64,000 bases of DNA. Origin: Natrinema hispanicum (GTDB taxonomy: Archaea; Halobacteriota; Halobacteria; Halobacteriales; Natrialbaceae). Positions 52,326 through 60,450 of the stretch are shown here, piece by piece. Made by a program: the position numbers and the translations under genes. Each line of letters opens with the position of its first letter. The stretch's first letter is position 1. The stretch spans positions 1-64,000 of the forward strand of contig NZ_SHMP01000008.1 in the NCBI RefSeq assembly GCF_004217335.1, read 5' to 3'. The notes under the pieces were generated by a model, which saw nothing but the letters and a program-made list of their open reading frames with translations, ran no database searches and had not been told where the DNA came from.

Positions 52326-52539
52326 CTTCCAAGTCGTTCCCCTCTCCCTCGTCGAGTGGGGATAGATAGCCGTTGAATTCGTCGTGTTCATAGCTCGGCT
52401 GAATACCAGAACCTTTGACTCACGGTCATCGAAATGAGTGACGGATTTTGAGAGACAAGACTCGAGCGGAAGCAGCGAAAAGACACCTAGACAACGGAAA
52501 GGGCAGTTGGCTTGGCAGTTTTTCCGAAATTGTCCGGAG
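52326..52539. other. Gene-free region before origin
   Basis: No gene seen between the third GC-rich hairpin and the first origin repeat. Confidence 0.4.
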
Positions 52540-52562
52540 ACACCCCTCTATCGATGTGTTCG
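52540..52562 (+). repeat. Origin repeat 1
   Basis: Full match to the consensus, ACACCCCTCTATCGATGTGT, followed by TCG. Forward orientation. Confidence 0.85.
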
Positions 52563-52601
52563 TGGGAGATGATTACTTCCAACTCGAGTTGGAGTTCAAG
52601 A

Positions 52602-52676
52602 GTAGCCACTGAACATCAGTGCACACCTGCGCGCACGAGGGCTGTGCGATCAGTGTGTACCCAGTTTCAGTTGTGA
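52602..52676. repeat. Palindromic element family 2, copy 2
   Basis: Begins GTAGCCACTGAACATCAGT and ends AGTTTCAGTTGTGAC, with centre GCGCAC-GAGGGCT-GTGCGAT. The outer arms match the reverse complement of the copy at 45182-45263; the central loop GCACGAGGGCTGTGCGATC is identical in direct orientation. A perfect palindrome, TCCAACTCGAGTTGGA, lies just upstream (52578-52593). Confidence 0.65.
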
Positions 52677-52693
52677 CGATCGGTATAATCGAC

Positions 52694-52750
52694 GAGAGTA
52701 GAGATTGTGACCGACATGAGTAGAGATTGTGACCGACGTGAGTAGAGACC
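52694..52750 (+). repeat. Tandem 22-bp direct repeats within the origin
   Basis: Two near-identical units containing GAGTAGAGATTGTGACCGAC (52696-52715 and 52718-52737), then a third partial GTGAGTAGAGACC. They lie between origin repeats 1 and 2 and might bind a protein or affect unwinding. Confidence 0.65.
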
Positions 52751-52835
52751 ATACGTGTGATCAACGTGCGTATGACGGCGTTGTTCGGTGATAGTGTCGT
52801 CGCGGAAGACACGGGACGTTTCGAACCGTACGGAA

Positions 52836-52857
52836 ACACCCCTTTATCGATGTGTGT
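52836..52857 (+). repeat. Origin repeat 2
   Basis: ACACCCCTTTATCGATGTGT, one base off the consensus. Forward orientation. Confidence 0.82.
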
Positions 52858-52898
52858 CTATAGCTGTGCCGAAAACGAACGAGGTCGTCACGACACAG

Positions 52899-52921
52899 AC
52901 ACCCCTCTATCGATGTGTTCG
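52899..52921 (+). repeat. Origin repeat 3
   Basis: Perfect ACACCCCTCTATCGATGTGT followed by TCG. Forward orientation. Confidence 0.85.
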
Positions 52922-53085
52922 ATATGAAGGTGACGGCGGGAGAAGAGCCTACGAACGGAAAAAGGAGTGGGATAGAGGAGCCGTTCTGGGAGGATTCGAT
53001 AGAGAACAGCCTCGAGAGGGGGAGTATAGTGAGTTTCAGCCTGTGGAAACTCGAGGGAACAAAAGAGCGATAGTCCAGAACACAT

Positions 53086-53108
53086 CGAACACATCGATAG
53101 AGGGGTGT
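53086..53108 (-). repeat. Origin repeat 4
   Basis: Reverse complement of the full consensus (CGAACACATCGATAGAGGGG and TGT). Preceded by an extra ACACAT. Confidence 0.85.
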
Positions 53109-53265
53109 GTGAGTGTCTAGTCTAGAAGCTAGAAGAAGAGAAGAGAGAATCGACTCGCTTAGCGCACTTGATATCATCTAATCGGCTCTCTCCTTCGATA
53201 TCTCGAGGTACCGGACTTCACAGTTCATCTCTCTCGTGGGATACCCCCACCCCCCTCCGACACAT

Positions 53266-53288
53266 CGAACACATCGATAGAGGGGTGT
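53266..53288 (-). repeat. Origin repeat 5
   Basis: Identical to repeat 4, including the preceding ACACAT. A C-rich tract (CCCCCACCCCCCTCC) lies just upstream. Confidence 0.85.
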
Positions 53289-53400
53289 CTGTGTTCCCAC
53301 CGTTTTGAGGCGTAACACATCGTCGGTCGTTAGTCACAACTCGAGGCTGTCCGCTCTCAGTACTGGGGAACTGGTGGTGATACCTTCTCAATCGAAAAAA

Positions 53401-53421
53401 TACACATCGATAGTGGTGGGG
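53401..53421 (-). repeat. Origin repeat 6, degenerate, in the orc promoter
   Basis: TACACATCGATAGTGGTGGGG keeps the ACATCGATAG core but not the full flank. It lies 35 bases before the initiator start codon, so binding there could autoregulate the gene. Confidence 0.6.
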
Positions 53422-53455
53422 AACACTTTTGGTTCCACCCTGTATGGGTCATCGT

Positions 53456-54883
53456 ATGGATGACTTCGAGGATCCTCGTGATGGGGCGGGGACATCGAAG
53501 GATGACACGACGGAGCAGGCCCTTTCCTCGTCTGATTCGACTGCATCCGAACGGCCCTCATCTCCGACTGACTCAGCGTCGGCCGGTGAATCGAAATCGA
53601 TCGAGGACATGTTACTGGCGTTCGACCAACAGGACGGACTTATCCGTGACCGGTCGCTTCTCGATCCGAATCATATCGTCGAAGAGGATCGGATCGTCGG
53701 CCGCGACGAGCAACTCCAGGAGGTAACCAAAATGCTCCGCGTCGCGCTCGGTAATAACCGTCCTCCGAACCTCTTCCTCTACGGTCCCTCGGGAACCGGC
53801 AAATCCCTCATTACGAAAGCCGTCTGCAAGAATATCACCTCAATTTGCCAGACTCGAGACATTCGGTTCGGGACGATCGAAGTCAACTGCCAGGATCTTG
53901 ACACTCTTGGTGTTGCAGTCTACGAACTGGCGAGTCGCGCTGCGGACGAAGCTGACGTCGACGTGGAGGTTCCGAAACACGGCGTCGCGACGAAAGAAAA
54001 GTGGGACGAACTCTATCGGATCGTCAACGAGAACTTCGACTCTGCGGTCTTCGTTCTGGACGAGCTCGACATGCTCGTCGGTCGTCGGGACAAACAGGAA
54101 CCGGCGTTTTCTCGACTGCTCTATCAGCTCTCTCGAGCCGGCGCAAACAACGAACTCACGGCCCACATCTCAGTCGTTGCGATCTCCAACGATACGAAAA
54201 TGATGGAGTCCGTGGGCAGTCGGGCCCTGAGTTCGTTTACCCCCGAAGACGTCCACTTCGACGATTACGATGCGAATCAGCTGCAATCGATTCTGCGTCG
54301 GCGGCAGGACGCGTTCTACGAGGATGTCCTCGAAGACGATGTCATTCCACTGGCGGCGGCCTTTGCAGCCCAGACCCACGGCGATGCTCGCAAAGCGATC
54401 GACCTGATGCGCGTTGCTGGCGAACTCGCAGAACGTGAAGGTGACGAGCGCGTTCGGGAAGAACACGTTCGCGAAGCACAGGATAAAGTCGAGAAAAATC
54501 GGGTTCTCGAGGTCGTCCGTGGTATCAGCACCCAAAAGAAGCTGTGTCTCTACGCGACCGCGGCTGTCGCCGCTGAGGCGGACGACGAATCCGCTCGCAG
54601 CACGACCGGGTACCGTGTCTATCAGTTCCTCACTGACGCGATCGGTGCCGAGCAATACCATCAGGAGACATATGTAAACAAGATGAAGGAGATGACGACG
54701 TACTCGCTCGTCGACTTCGAACGTCGGAGCCACGGGCCGAGTTCGGGCATGTTCCTCGAGTTTCAGTTCGGTGAGCGTCCCGACACGATTCTCGAAACGA
54801 TTCGTGAAGATTCGCGTCTCGATATGGTTTCTCGGGACGAAGTAACGAGCGTCGTCAAGGCACAGGTTCGAAACGAAAACTGA
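53456..54883 (+). CDS. orc1/cdc6: Orc1/Cdc6 replication initiator
   Basis: A 475-residue AAA+ protein. A Ser/Thr/Asp-rich N-terminal tail of about 50 residues precedes the ATPase core: Walker A GPSGTGKS (110-117), Walker B with Asp202-Glu203 (VFVLDELDML), and sensor-2 region HGDARKAIDLMRVAGELAE. The C-terminal winged helix (about 380-475) would bind the origin repeats. Orc1/Cdc6 melts the origin and loads MCM helicase. ATG at 53456 is preferred; 53444 is in frame. Repeats on both sides suggest that this protein recognises its own neighbouring origin, as in other haloarchaea. Confidence 0.93.
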   Translation: MDDFEDPRDGAGTSKDDTTEQALSSSDSTASERPSSPTDSASAGESKSIEDMLLAFDQQDGLIRDRSLLDPNHIVEEDRIVGRDEQLQEVTKMLRVALGNNRPPNLFLYGPSGTGKSLITKAVCKNITSICQTRDIRFGTIEVNCQDLDTLGVAVYELASRAADEADVDVEVPKHGVATKEKWDELYRIVNENFDSAVFVLDELDMLVGRRDKQEPAFSRLLYQLSRAGANNELTAHISVVAISNDTKMMESVGSRALSSFTPEDVHFDDYDANQLQSILRRRQDAFYEDVLEDDVIPLAAAFAAQTHGDARKAIDLMRVAGELAEREGDERVREEHVREAQDKVEKNRVLEVVRGISTQKKLCLYATAAVAAEADDESARSTTGYRVYQFLTDAIGAEQYHQETYVNKMKEMTTYSLVDFERRSHGPSSGMFLEFQFGERPDTILETIREDSRLDMVSRDEVTSVVKAQVRNEN

Positions 54884-54911
54884 GTCGGTATCGCGACCCC
54901 ATCCTCGCACA

Positions 54912-54933
54912 CACACCTCTATCGATGTGTGAT
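54912..54933 (+). repeat. Origin repeat 7, downstream of initiator
   Basis: ACACACCTCTATCGATGTGT, with CA replacing CC near the left. About 30 bp after the initiator stop. Confidence 0.78.
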
Positions 54934-55066
54934 CTGGAAGAATAGCTGCTAAAACGTGGCATTTCGAGCGCGAATTTTCGTTCTCGATTGCTCTTTCTAG
55001 CCACTCCTCTTCCTGTAGAAATGCTATCGTGTTATTCAGGCGCTATACTTTCGACCATCCTGCGAG

Positions 55067-55089
55067 ACACACCTCTATCGAAGTGTTCC
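55067..55089 (+). repeat. Origin repeat 8, downstream of initiator
   Basis: ACACACCTCTATCGAAGTGT followed by TCC; ATG of the consensus is changed to AAG. Same strand as repeat 7. Confidence 0.72.
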
Positions 55090-55348
55090 GTATCCAGTTC
55101 ACCGATCGCTCGAGGTGCTCCGTTTGTTTTCCCCTTTGTAGAGACAGTCGTGTGGCTTCAATCGGACGGAACTCGTCAACCTGTTCAGCGGAGAGCGTCG
55201 CGGGGCGGCCGTTCGCGACGCTCGGTCGAAGTCCATTGACTCCACCGTCGTTCTATATAATTACGCTATTCAACCGAACCAGTCACTTCGGTATCAGATT
55301 CGACTTGTTAAGTCATTACGGACCATAGTACGACTGACGACAACCACC
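55090..55348. other. Region between origin and HTH-rhodanese gene
   Basis: No gene seen. AT-rich at about 55245-55320, which likely contains the promoter of the HTH-rhodanese gene. Confidence 0.4.
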
Positions 55349-56431
55349 ATGGCAGAAGAATGGATCGAGGAAGCGTTAGCGGACCTCCCGCCGAGTGCGA
55401 ACCTCGTTTACAAGGTCCTCGAGTACAACGGACATCTGTCACAGAAGCACCTCATCGAGGAAACCAGACTTTCGTCACGGACGCTGCACTACGCCATCAA
55501 CCAACTGGAAGACGCCGGACTCGTCACGTCCCAACCAGCACGTTATGACGCCAGACAGACCTGCTACACCCTCGCTAGTGACTCAGGGAGCTCGACGTAC
55601 TCGCGCGATGCGCTCGTCAATCCAGGCTGGGTCCGCGAGCATCTCTCGTCGTTCCAGCAGGACGATACGTCCACACGACTCGTCTACGTCGAGACAGACG
55701 ACTCCGCTGACGCGTTTCTTCCCGGATCGATCGTCCTGGATTTGGAGTCGGCCCTGCTCGATCCCAACCGCCAGCGCCTTCCCGACCGGCTGGAACTCGA
55801 GGAGTTGCTCGGCAGTCACGGCATGACTGAAGACACAAATCTGATTCTTTACGACGATGTGGAGGGACGTCACGCCGCGTACGTGTATTGGGTCCTCGCC
55901 TACTACGGACATCGAAACCAGCGACTGCTCGACGGCGGCCTCGAGCACTGGATCGCCAACGGATATCCCACGACCGACGTTCCGGGTTCGTTTCCCGCGG
56001 TTGAGTATACCGCCAGCGGACCGTTCGATCACATGCGGGCGTACCGCGACGACGTCGTCCGCGCAATTGCTCAGGATACCGTGTTGCTCGACGTCCGAAA
56101 GGAATCCGAATACTGTGGCGAGGCCGACGACGGGAGCGATCTATCGGCGTCGACGCCCATCCAGGGACACGTTCCCGGAGCCATCAACATCCCGCTGGAC
56201 CGACTGTTCGACGGCCACCGGTTCGCTTCCCGAAGCGTCGTTGAGGACGTCTTGGCCGCTGCCGGAGTCACCAGCGGCCGAACGATCATCGTATACTGCG
56301 GCGTAGGAGCACGCTCGGCGCTCGCGTGGGTCGTCCTCTCGGAACTGCTGGGATATCCCGAAGTGATGAACTACGACGGCTCCTGGACCGAATGGGGGAG
56401 CCTCGTCGATGTCCCCGTGGAAACGAAGTGA
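55349..56431 (+). CDS. HTH-tandem rhodanese fusion protein
   Basis: A 360-residue protein with a winged-helix domain (about 10-78: NLVYKVLEYNGHLSQKHLIE, SSRTLHYAINQLEDAGLV) fused to two rhodanese domains (about 90-215 and 235-355). The second holds the active Cys317 in IIVYCGVGARSALAW; the first has YDDVEGRHAAYV at the equivalent place and so is inactive, as in thiosulfate sulfurtransferases. It could sense sulfane sulfur and regulate the sulfide genes downstream. The start is immediately downstream of the origin. Confidence 0.88.
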   Translation: MAEEWIEEALADLPPSANLVYKVLEYNGHLSQKHLIEETRLSSRTLHYAINQLEDAGLVTSQPARYDARQTCYTLASDSGSSTYSRDALVNPGWVREHLSSFQQDDTSTRLVYVETDDSADAFLPGSIVLDLESALLDPNRQRLPDRLELEELLGSHGMTEDTNLILYDDVEGRHAAYVYWVLAYYGHRNQRLLDGGLEHWIANGYPTTDVPGSFPAVEYTASGPFDHMRAYRDDVVRAIAQDTVLLDVRKESEYCGEADDGSDLSASTPIQGHVPGAINIPLDRLFDGHRFASRSVVEDVLAAAGVTSGRTIIVYCGVGARSALAWVVLSELLGYPEVMNYDGSWTEWGSLVDVPVETK

Positions 56432-56489
56432 GAGTTCCGTCCGGATCTCACTTGAGACGGAGTATGCGAGTGTGTCTGCCCACACTCTG

Positions 56490-56570
56490 AGACTGTCTGC
56501 TGTCCCGGTGTCTCGGTGAGACCGCGACCGCCCTGCGGTCCCACCGCCACTGACTGACAGTAGTCCGTAT
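56490..56570 (+). repeat. Palindromic element family 1, copy after HTH-rhodanese gene
   Basis: Arms AGACTGTCTGCTGTC and GACAGTAGTCCGTAT with centre GGTGAGACCGCGACC and GCGGTCCCACC, 3' signature CACTGACTGACAG. It lies about 60 bp after the stop. Confidence 0.8.
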
Positions 56571-56780
56571 AATTCACAATCGATCGCCCAATTTGCTCCG
56601 GCTAGAGACGTGTCCGCGGTCACAGCCGACGTTGGTGCATCAGAAACGAGCGTCGCTCCGAACTCATCTCGAATCAAAACCTGCAATTATTGCAGCAGTC
56701 TCGCCACAAGTCGTGTCGGTTCCGGTAATTACTCCTATCGCTAGCTTTGTCACATTGCTTCACCTAGTCATAGGGTGGGA

Positions 56781-57962
56781 ATGACACACATAGCAATTCT
56801 CGGTGCCGGAGCAGGTGGCGCGATGACTGCCAACATCCTGCATCGGAAACTCGGCCGAAACGAGGCGACGATCACCCTCGTCGATAAGAGTGTAGAACAT
56901 TTCTATCAGCCGTCGTTCTACCTCGTCCCGTTCGGCTATCTGGAGCCAGACCAGTCGCGAAACATCCGCGACCTCGTCCACAGCGACGTCGAATTCGTCC
57001 ACGACGCGGTAACGGGTGTCGATCCCGACGACCAGGTCGTGCACCTCGAGGAGGCCGACGAGGATCTCACCTACGACTACCTGGTGGTGGCTACTGGCCA
57101 TCGGCTCGCCCCGGAGACGACCCCAGGGATGGTCGAGGGCTGGGAGGAGACCGACACGGTGTACCCGTTCTACCACTACGAGGCAGCTCTCGAGATGCGC
57201 GAGGGAATCCAGGACTTCGACGGCGGCACCTTCGTCGTCACGATTCCGGACACACCGTTCAAGTGTCCGGGTGCGCCACTGAAGATGACGATGCTCGCCG
57301 AAGACTACGCTCGGCGACAGGGGTTCCGTGACGACGCCGAGTTCATTATGACCCGGAACGCTGACCACCACTTCGGCGTCCAGCCCTATCGGGACAAACT
57401 CTACGAGATCTGGGACGAACGCGACATTGAGTTCAAGGCCAACACGTCGGTCACCGAGATCGACCCTGACGCGCAGGTCATCCATACGGACAACGGCCAG
57501 ATCGAGTACGACTTCTGCGCACCCGTCTCGCCACAGTACGGCCAGCACGCCATCACCGACAACTCGCCACTGACCGAGGGTGACGACGAACACGACGGCG
57601 AGTACGTCACGATCGACAAGCACACGCTTCAGCACGACGAGTACGAGAACGTCTTCGCGCTGGGCGACTGTGAGAACGCACCACATTCCAAGACTGCAGC
57701 AGCCGCCCGCAAGGAGTCCCACGTCGTGGCAGAGAACGTCGTCCGCGCGATGAACGGCCGTAAGCCCGAACCCAAGTACGACGGCTATGCGGCATGTCCG
57801 CTGCTGACCCAGAAAGGCAAGGCGATGGTTGCGGAGTTCGACTACGAGGAAAGCATCTCCGCACCCGTCGAGACTCGCTCCAATTGGATCCTGGACGTCA
57901 ACGTCTTGCCGTCGGTGTATTGGGACCTCTGGATGCGCGGCTACGATCCGCTCCCGGTGTAA
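56781..57962 (+). CDS. sqr: Sulfide:quinone oxidoreductase
   Basis: A 393-residue flavoprotein that would oxidise sulfide to sulfane sulfur and reduce the quinone pool at the membrane. FAD motif ILGAGAGGAMTANIL, then VDKSVEHFYQPSFYLVPFG. Catalytic Cys162 (TPFKCPGAPLK) and Cys339 (GYAACPLL) form the pair that carries sulfur; no third Cys near residue 128, which fits a two-Cys SQR. ALGDCENAPHSKTAAAARKE is the second FAD contact. C-terminal amphipathic end for membrane attachment (VYWDLWMRGYDPLPV). GTG at 56775 is an alternative start. First in an operon with DUF1641. Confidence 0.92.
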   Translation: MTHIAILGAGAGGAMTANILHRKLGRNEATITLVDKSVEHFYQPSFYLVPFGYLEPDQSRNIRDLVHSDVEFVHDAVTGVDPDDQVVHLEEADEDLTYDYLVVATGHRLAPETTPGMVEGWEETDTVYPFYHYEAALEMREGIQDFDGGTFVVTIPDTPFKCPGAPLKMTMLAEDYARRQGFRDDAEFIMTRNADHHFGVQPYRDKLYEIWDERDIEFKANTSVTEIDPDAQVIHTDNGQIEYDFCAPVSPQYGQHAITDNSPLTEGDDEHDGEYVTIDKHTLQHDEYENVFALGDCENAPHSKTAAAARKESHVVAENVVRAMNGRKPEPKYDGYAACPLLTQKGKAMVAEFDYEESISAPVETRSNWILDVNVLPSVYWDLWMRGYDPLPV

Positions 57963-57965
57963 ACG

Positions 57966-58790
57966 ATGAGCCAAACAGACGCAAGTGGCCCGGCCGAAGC
58001 GGCCCTCAGCGATGAAGAGGTGGCGGAACTCGCCGCGACACTCAACGAGAACGCCGACGAACTGCAAGAGTTGCTGGAGTTGCTAAGCGTGCTCCAGGAG
58101 ACGGCCGCGGATCTCGCTCCCGAAATGCGGACGGCTGTCCGGGAGAACCGCGAGCCACTCCGTGACGTCCGGATGGCCTTCGAACGTGAGGAGACCCTTG
58201 TTCTCCTCCAGCAACTCGGCGAACACTCCGAGGACCTGACCGAACTACTCGGCCTGCTAGATGCCACCGAAGGGCTGGCCTCGGATCTGGCACCGGAACT
58301 CCGTCTCGCCGTCCGCGAGAACCGTGACGTCCTCAGCCGACTCCGAATGGCCGTCGAGAGCGAAGACATGGTCGTCCTCATTGAGCGACTGGGCGAGAAC
58401 GCGGACGTACTCGCCGAGACACTCGACCTCCTGGATGCGACGGAGGGACTGGTCGAAGACCTCATTCCGGAACTCCAGGACGCCACCGGCGACATGCGGC
58501 CGGCGATCCGACAATCTCGCCTCGTCGCGGCTGGGTTAGTCGACGCGACCGGCGACTATGATATCGATCCGTACCAGCTTGGACAGAATCTGGGGAACGT
58601 GATGTGGTTCACGCAGCAGGTAGGCGATCCCCAGGTCCTCAAGACGCTCGACGCCGGTCTGGGCGCATTCGCCGAGGAGGAGCCCAAAGAGATGGGCATC
58701 CTGGGGCTGCTCAGTGCGCTCCGGGATCGGAACGTCCGGCGCGGCATCGGTCGAATCGTCGAGTTCCTCCGACGGGTGGGTGCGCGATGA
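57966..58790 (+). CDS. DUF1641 protein
   Basis: A 274-residue helical protein with internally repeated segments (TADLAPEMRTAVRENREPLRD, SDLAPELRLAVRENRDVLSR, VEDLIPELQDATGDMRPAIR). DUF1641 proteins accompany SQR and some formate dehydrogenases and are thought to help membrane association or electron transfer. It starts 3 bp after the SQR stop, so the pair is cotranscribed. The C-terminal LRDRNVRRGIGRIVEFLRRVG is amphipathic. Confidence 0.85.
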   Translation: MSQTDASGPAEAALSDEEVAELAATLNENADELQELLELLSVLQETAADLAPEMRTAVRENREPLRDVRMAFEREETLVLLQQLGEHSEDLTELLGLLDATEGLASDLAPELRLAVRENRDVLSRLRMAVESEDMVVLIERLGENADVLAETLDLLDATEGLVEDLIPELQDATGDMRPAIRQSRLVAAGLVDATGDYDIDPYQLGQNLGNVMWFTQQVGDPQVLKTLDAGLGAFAEEEPKEMGILGLLSALRDRNVRRGIGRIVEFLRRVGAR

Positions 58791-58921
58791 CGGCCCTGGC
58801 CCGTGCGATCTGTTGGTTCAGCCGAGGGTGTGCCTCATCCAGCCCGCGACGGTTCTGGCAGTTGTTTCCGGCTTGTCGCGAGGCACGCCACGGTGGCGCG
58901 GTAGCACTGACGATCGGTTAA
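58787..58921 (+). CDS. Possible 44-residue protein in sulfide operon
   Basis: Starts at an ATG overlapping the DUF1641 stop (ATGA) and ends TAA. The product is basic and unusually Cys- and Arg-rich for this genome (MTALARAICWFSRGCASSS...FPACREARH). It may be a real small protein, or only a stepping stone to the next gene. No family recognised. Confidence 0.4.
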   Translation: MTALARAICWFSRGCASSSPRRFWQLFPACREARHGGAVALTIG

Positions 58922-58951
58922 GAGACAGCGAAACAACACCTATATCCATCC

Positions 58952-60130
58952 ATGACAGACACAATCACGGCGGACGAGCTCAAGAAGAAAATCGACCGAG
59001 ACGACGACTTCGTCCTCTTCGACAACCGGAGTCCCGAGGACTACGAGAACTGGCACATCGCGGCGGCCGAGAACATGGATTACTCGGCCACGGACGAGGA
59101 ACTCCGGGGCGATTTCGACGCGGTTCGAGACGAACTCGAGGAGGACACCGAGATCGTAACCATCTGTGCCGTTGGCAATGCCTCCCAGGCGTTCAGTGAG
59201 TGGCTCGAGGAACGGGACTATGAGAACGTCTCCTCGGTCGACGGCGGCATGGAGGCCTGGAGCCGCGTATACGACGTCGTCCCCATTGCGACGCGGGACG
59301 ACGACATAGAGATTATCCAGCTCCAGCGCCGCTCGAAGGGCTGTCTCGGCTACGTCGTCGGGTGCCGACGCACCGGCGAGGCGGCGATCGTCGACCCGTC
59401 TCGGCACACCCAGCAGTTCCTCGAGGCCGCCCAGGACCACGGCTTCACTGTGACGGCCATCTTCGAGACGCACATCCACGCCGACCACCTGATGACCGGC
59501 GGGAAACGTCTGCGCGACGAACTGGATGTCCCCTACTATCTCGGAAGCGAAATCGAGACGCGGGACCCGCAGTTCGAGTACGACCCTGTCGACCCCAACG
59601 ACACCGTCGACATCGGCGAGGTCACGATGAAGGGCGTCCACACGCCCGGGCACACCACTGGTTCGACGAGTTGGCTGGTCGAAGATGAAGCGATCATGAC
59701 CGGCGATACCTTGTTCGTTGAGTCTGTGGGCCGGACCGAACTCCAGTTCGAAGGTGGTGACGCCGAGGAGGCGTCGGCGGTGCTCTACGAGACGCTCCAA
59801 AAGCTGATGTCCGAACCAGACACTGTGACAGTCCTTCCGGGGCACTTTAACGTCACTGACGACGGCGAATACGTCGGCGTCACGCCCGGGATGCCGATGC
59901 AGTCCCCCATCGGCCATATCCGGACCCACAACGAAATGATCAAGATGGACAAAGCGGAGTACGTCCAGGCCGCGTTCGAGACCATTCCGGAGAAGCCCCC
60001 GAACTACGAGGAAGTCATCGCGACGAACGAGGGCAAGCGCGAACTCGAGAGCGAAGAAGAGGCCAACGAACTCGAACTGGGGCCGAACCGGTGTGCCGCC
60101 ACCGAGGAGAGTGTCGTCGGCGACGACTGA
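58952..60130 (+). CDS. Rhodanese-metallo-beta-lactamase fusion protein (persulfide-processing), paralogue 2
   Basis: A 392-residue protein with rhodanese domain (about 5-110, active Cys72 in ICAVGNAS) then metallo-beta-lactamase domain (H174-x-H176-x-D178-H179 in ETHIHADH; VHTPGHTTGSTS; IMTGDTLF). It shares domain order and the C-terminal ELELGPNRCAAT with the protein at 20.0 kb. It would convert the sulfane sulfur produced by SQR to sulfite or thiosulfate. It ends at a TGA whose last base begins a palindromic element. Confidence 0.88.
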   Translation: MTDTITADELKKKIDRDDDFVLFDNRSPEDYENWHIAAAENMDYSATDEELRGDFDAVRDELEEDTEIVTICAVGNASQAFSEWLEERDYENVSSVDGGMEAWSRVYDVVPIATRDDDIEIIQLQRRSKGCLGYVVGCRRTGEAAIVDPSRHTQQFLEAAQDHGFTVTAIFETHIHADHLMTGGKRLRDELDVPYYLGSEIETRDPQFEYDPVDPNDTVDIGEVTMKGVHTPGHTTGSTSWLVEDEAIMTGDTLFVESVGRTELQFEGGDAEEASAVLYETLQKLMSEPDTVTVLPGHFNVTDDGEYVGVTPGMPMQSPIGHIRTHNEMIKMDKAEYVQAAFETIPEKPPNYEEVIATNEGKRELESEEEANELELGPNRCAATEESVVGDD

Positions 60131-60209
60131 TACGGTCTGCTGTACCGATTTATTGGTGGGACCGCAAGGCGGTCGCGGCCGGCCGGCACTGACTGACAGC
60201 AGACTGTAT
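60130..60209 (+). repeat. Palindromic element family 1, copy at the rhodanese-MBL stop
   Basis: Arms ATACGGTCTGCTGTA and GACAGCAGACTGTAT, centre TGGTGGGACCGCAAGGCGGT and CGCGGCCGGCCGG, 3' signature CACTGACTGACAG. It starts at the last base of the upstream stop codon. Confidence 0.8.
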
Positions 60210-60450
60210 GAACACTTGTCGAGCAGTAATACTTGAATTAGCCGTTGATCAGAACACGATGCTCCACGTCGGCTCGACGCCGTCGACGAGAGACTAGCGA
60301 TCGGTGATCGAGCACTTCTGCTCGAGGCAATCCGCATGGGTGGGGTGAGATTGCTCGATCAGAAGTATGTTATACGATCGATCAGTGCGGAGAACTAATA
60401 CTATTAGGTTCGAGTACGATGATGGGAGTAACTAAACTTGGACCATCAAT

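Larger units (their letters stand above)
52540..55089. other. Replication origin (oriC-type) around orc1/cdc6
   Basis: Eight copies of a 20-23-bp motif close to ACACCCCTCTATCGATGTGT surround the orc1/cdc6 gene: three forward (52540, 52836, 52899) then three reverse (53086, 53266, 53401) upstream, and two forward downstream (54912, 55067). The inverted arrangement beside an initiator gene is the hallmark of archaeal origins. A C-rich tract lies at 53244-53257, before the fifth repeat. The motif differs from the common haloarchaeal oriC1 box (TTCCACTGGAAAC-like), so this is probably a separate origin with its own Orc1. Confidence 0.85.

Noticed and set aside
52540..53288. Possible CRISPR array
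   Set aside because: Repeats are in both orientations with irregular spacing, and lie beside orc1/cdc6; they are origin boxes.
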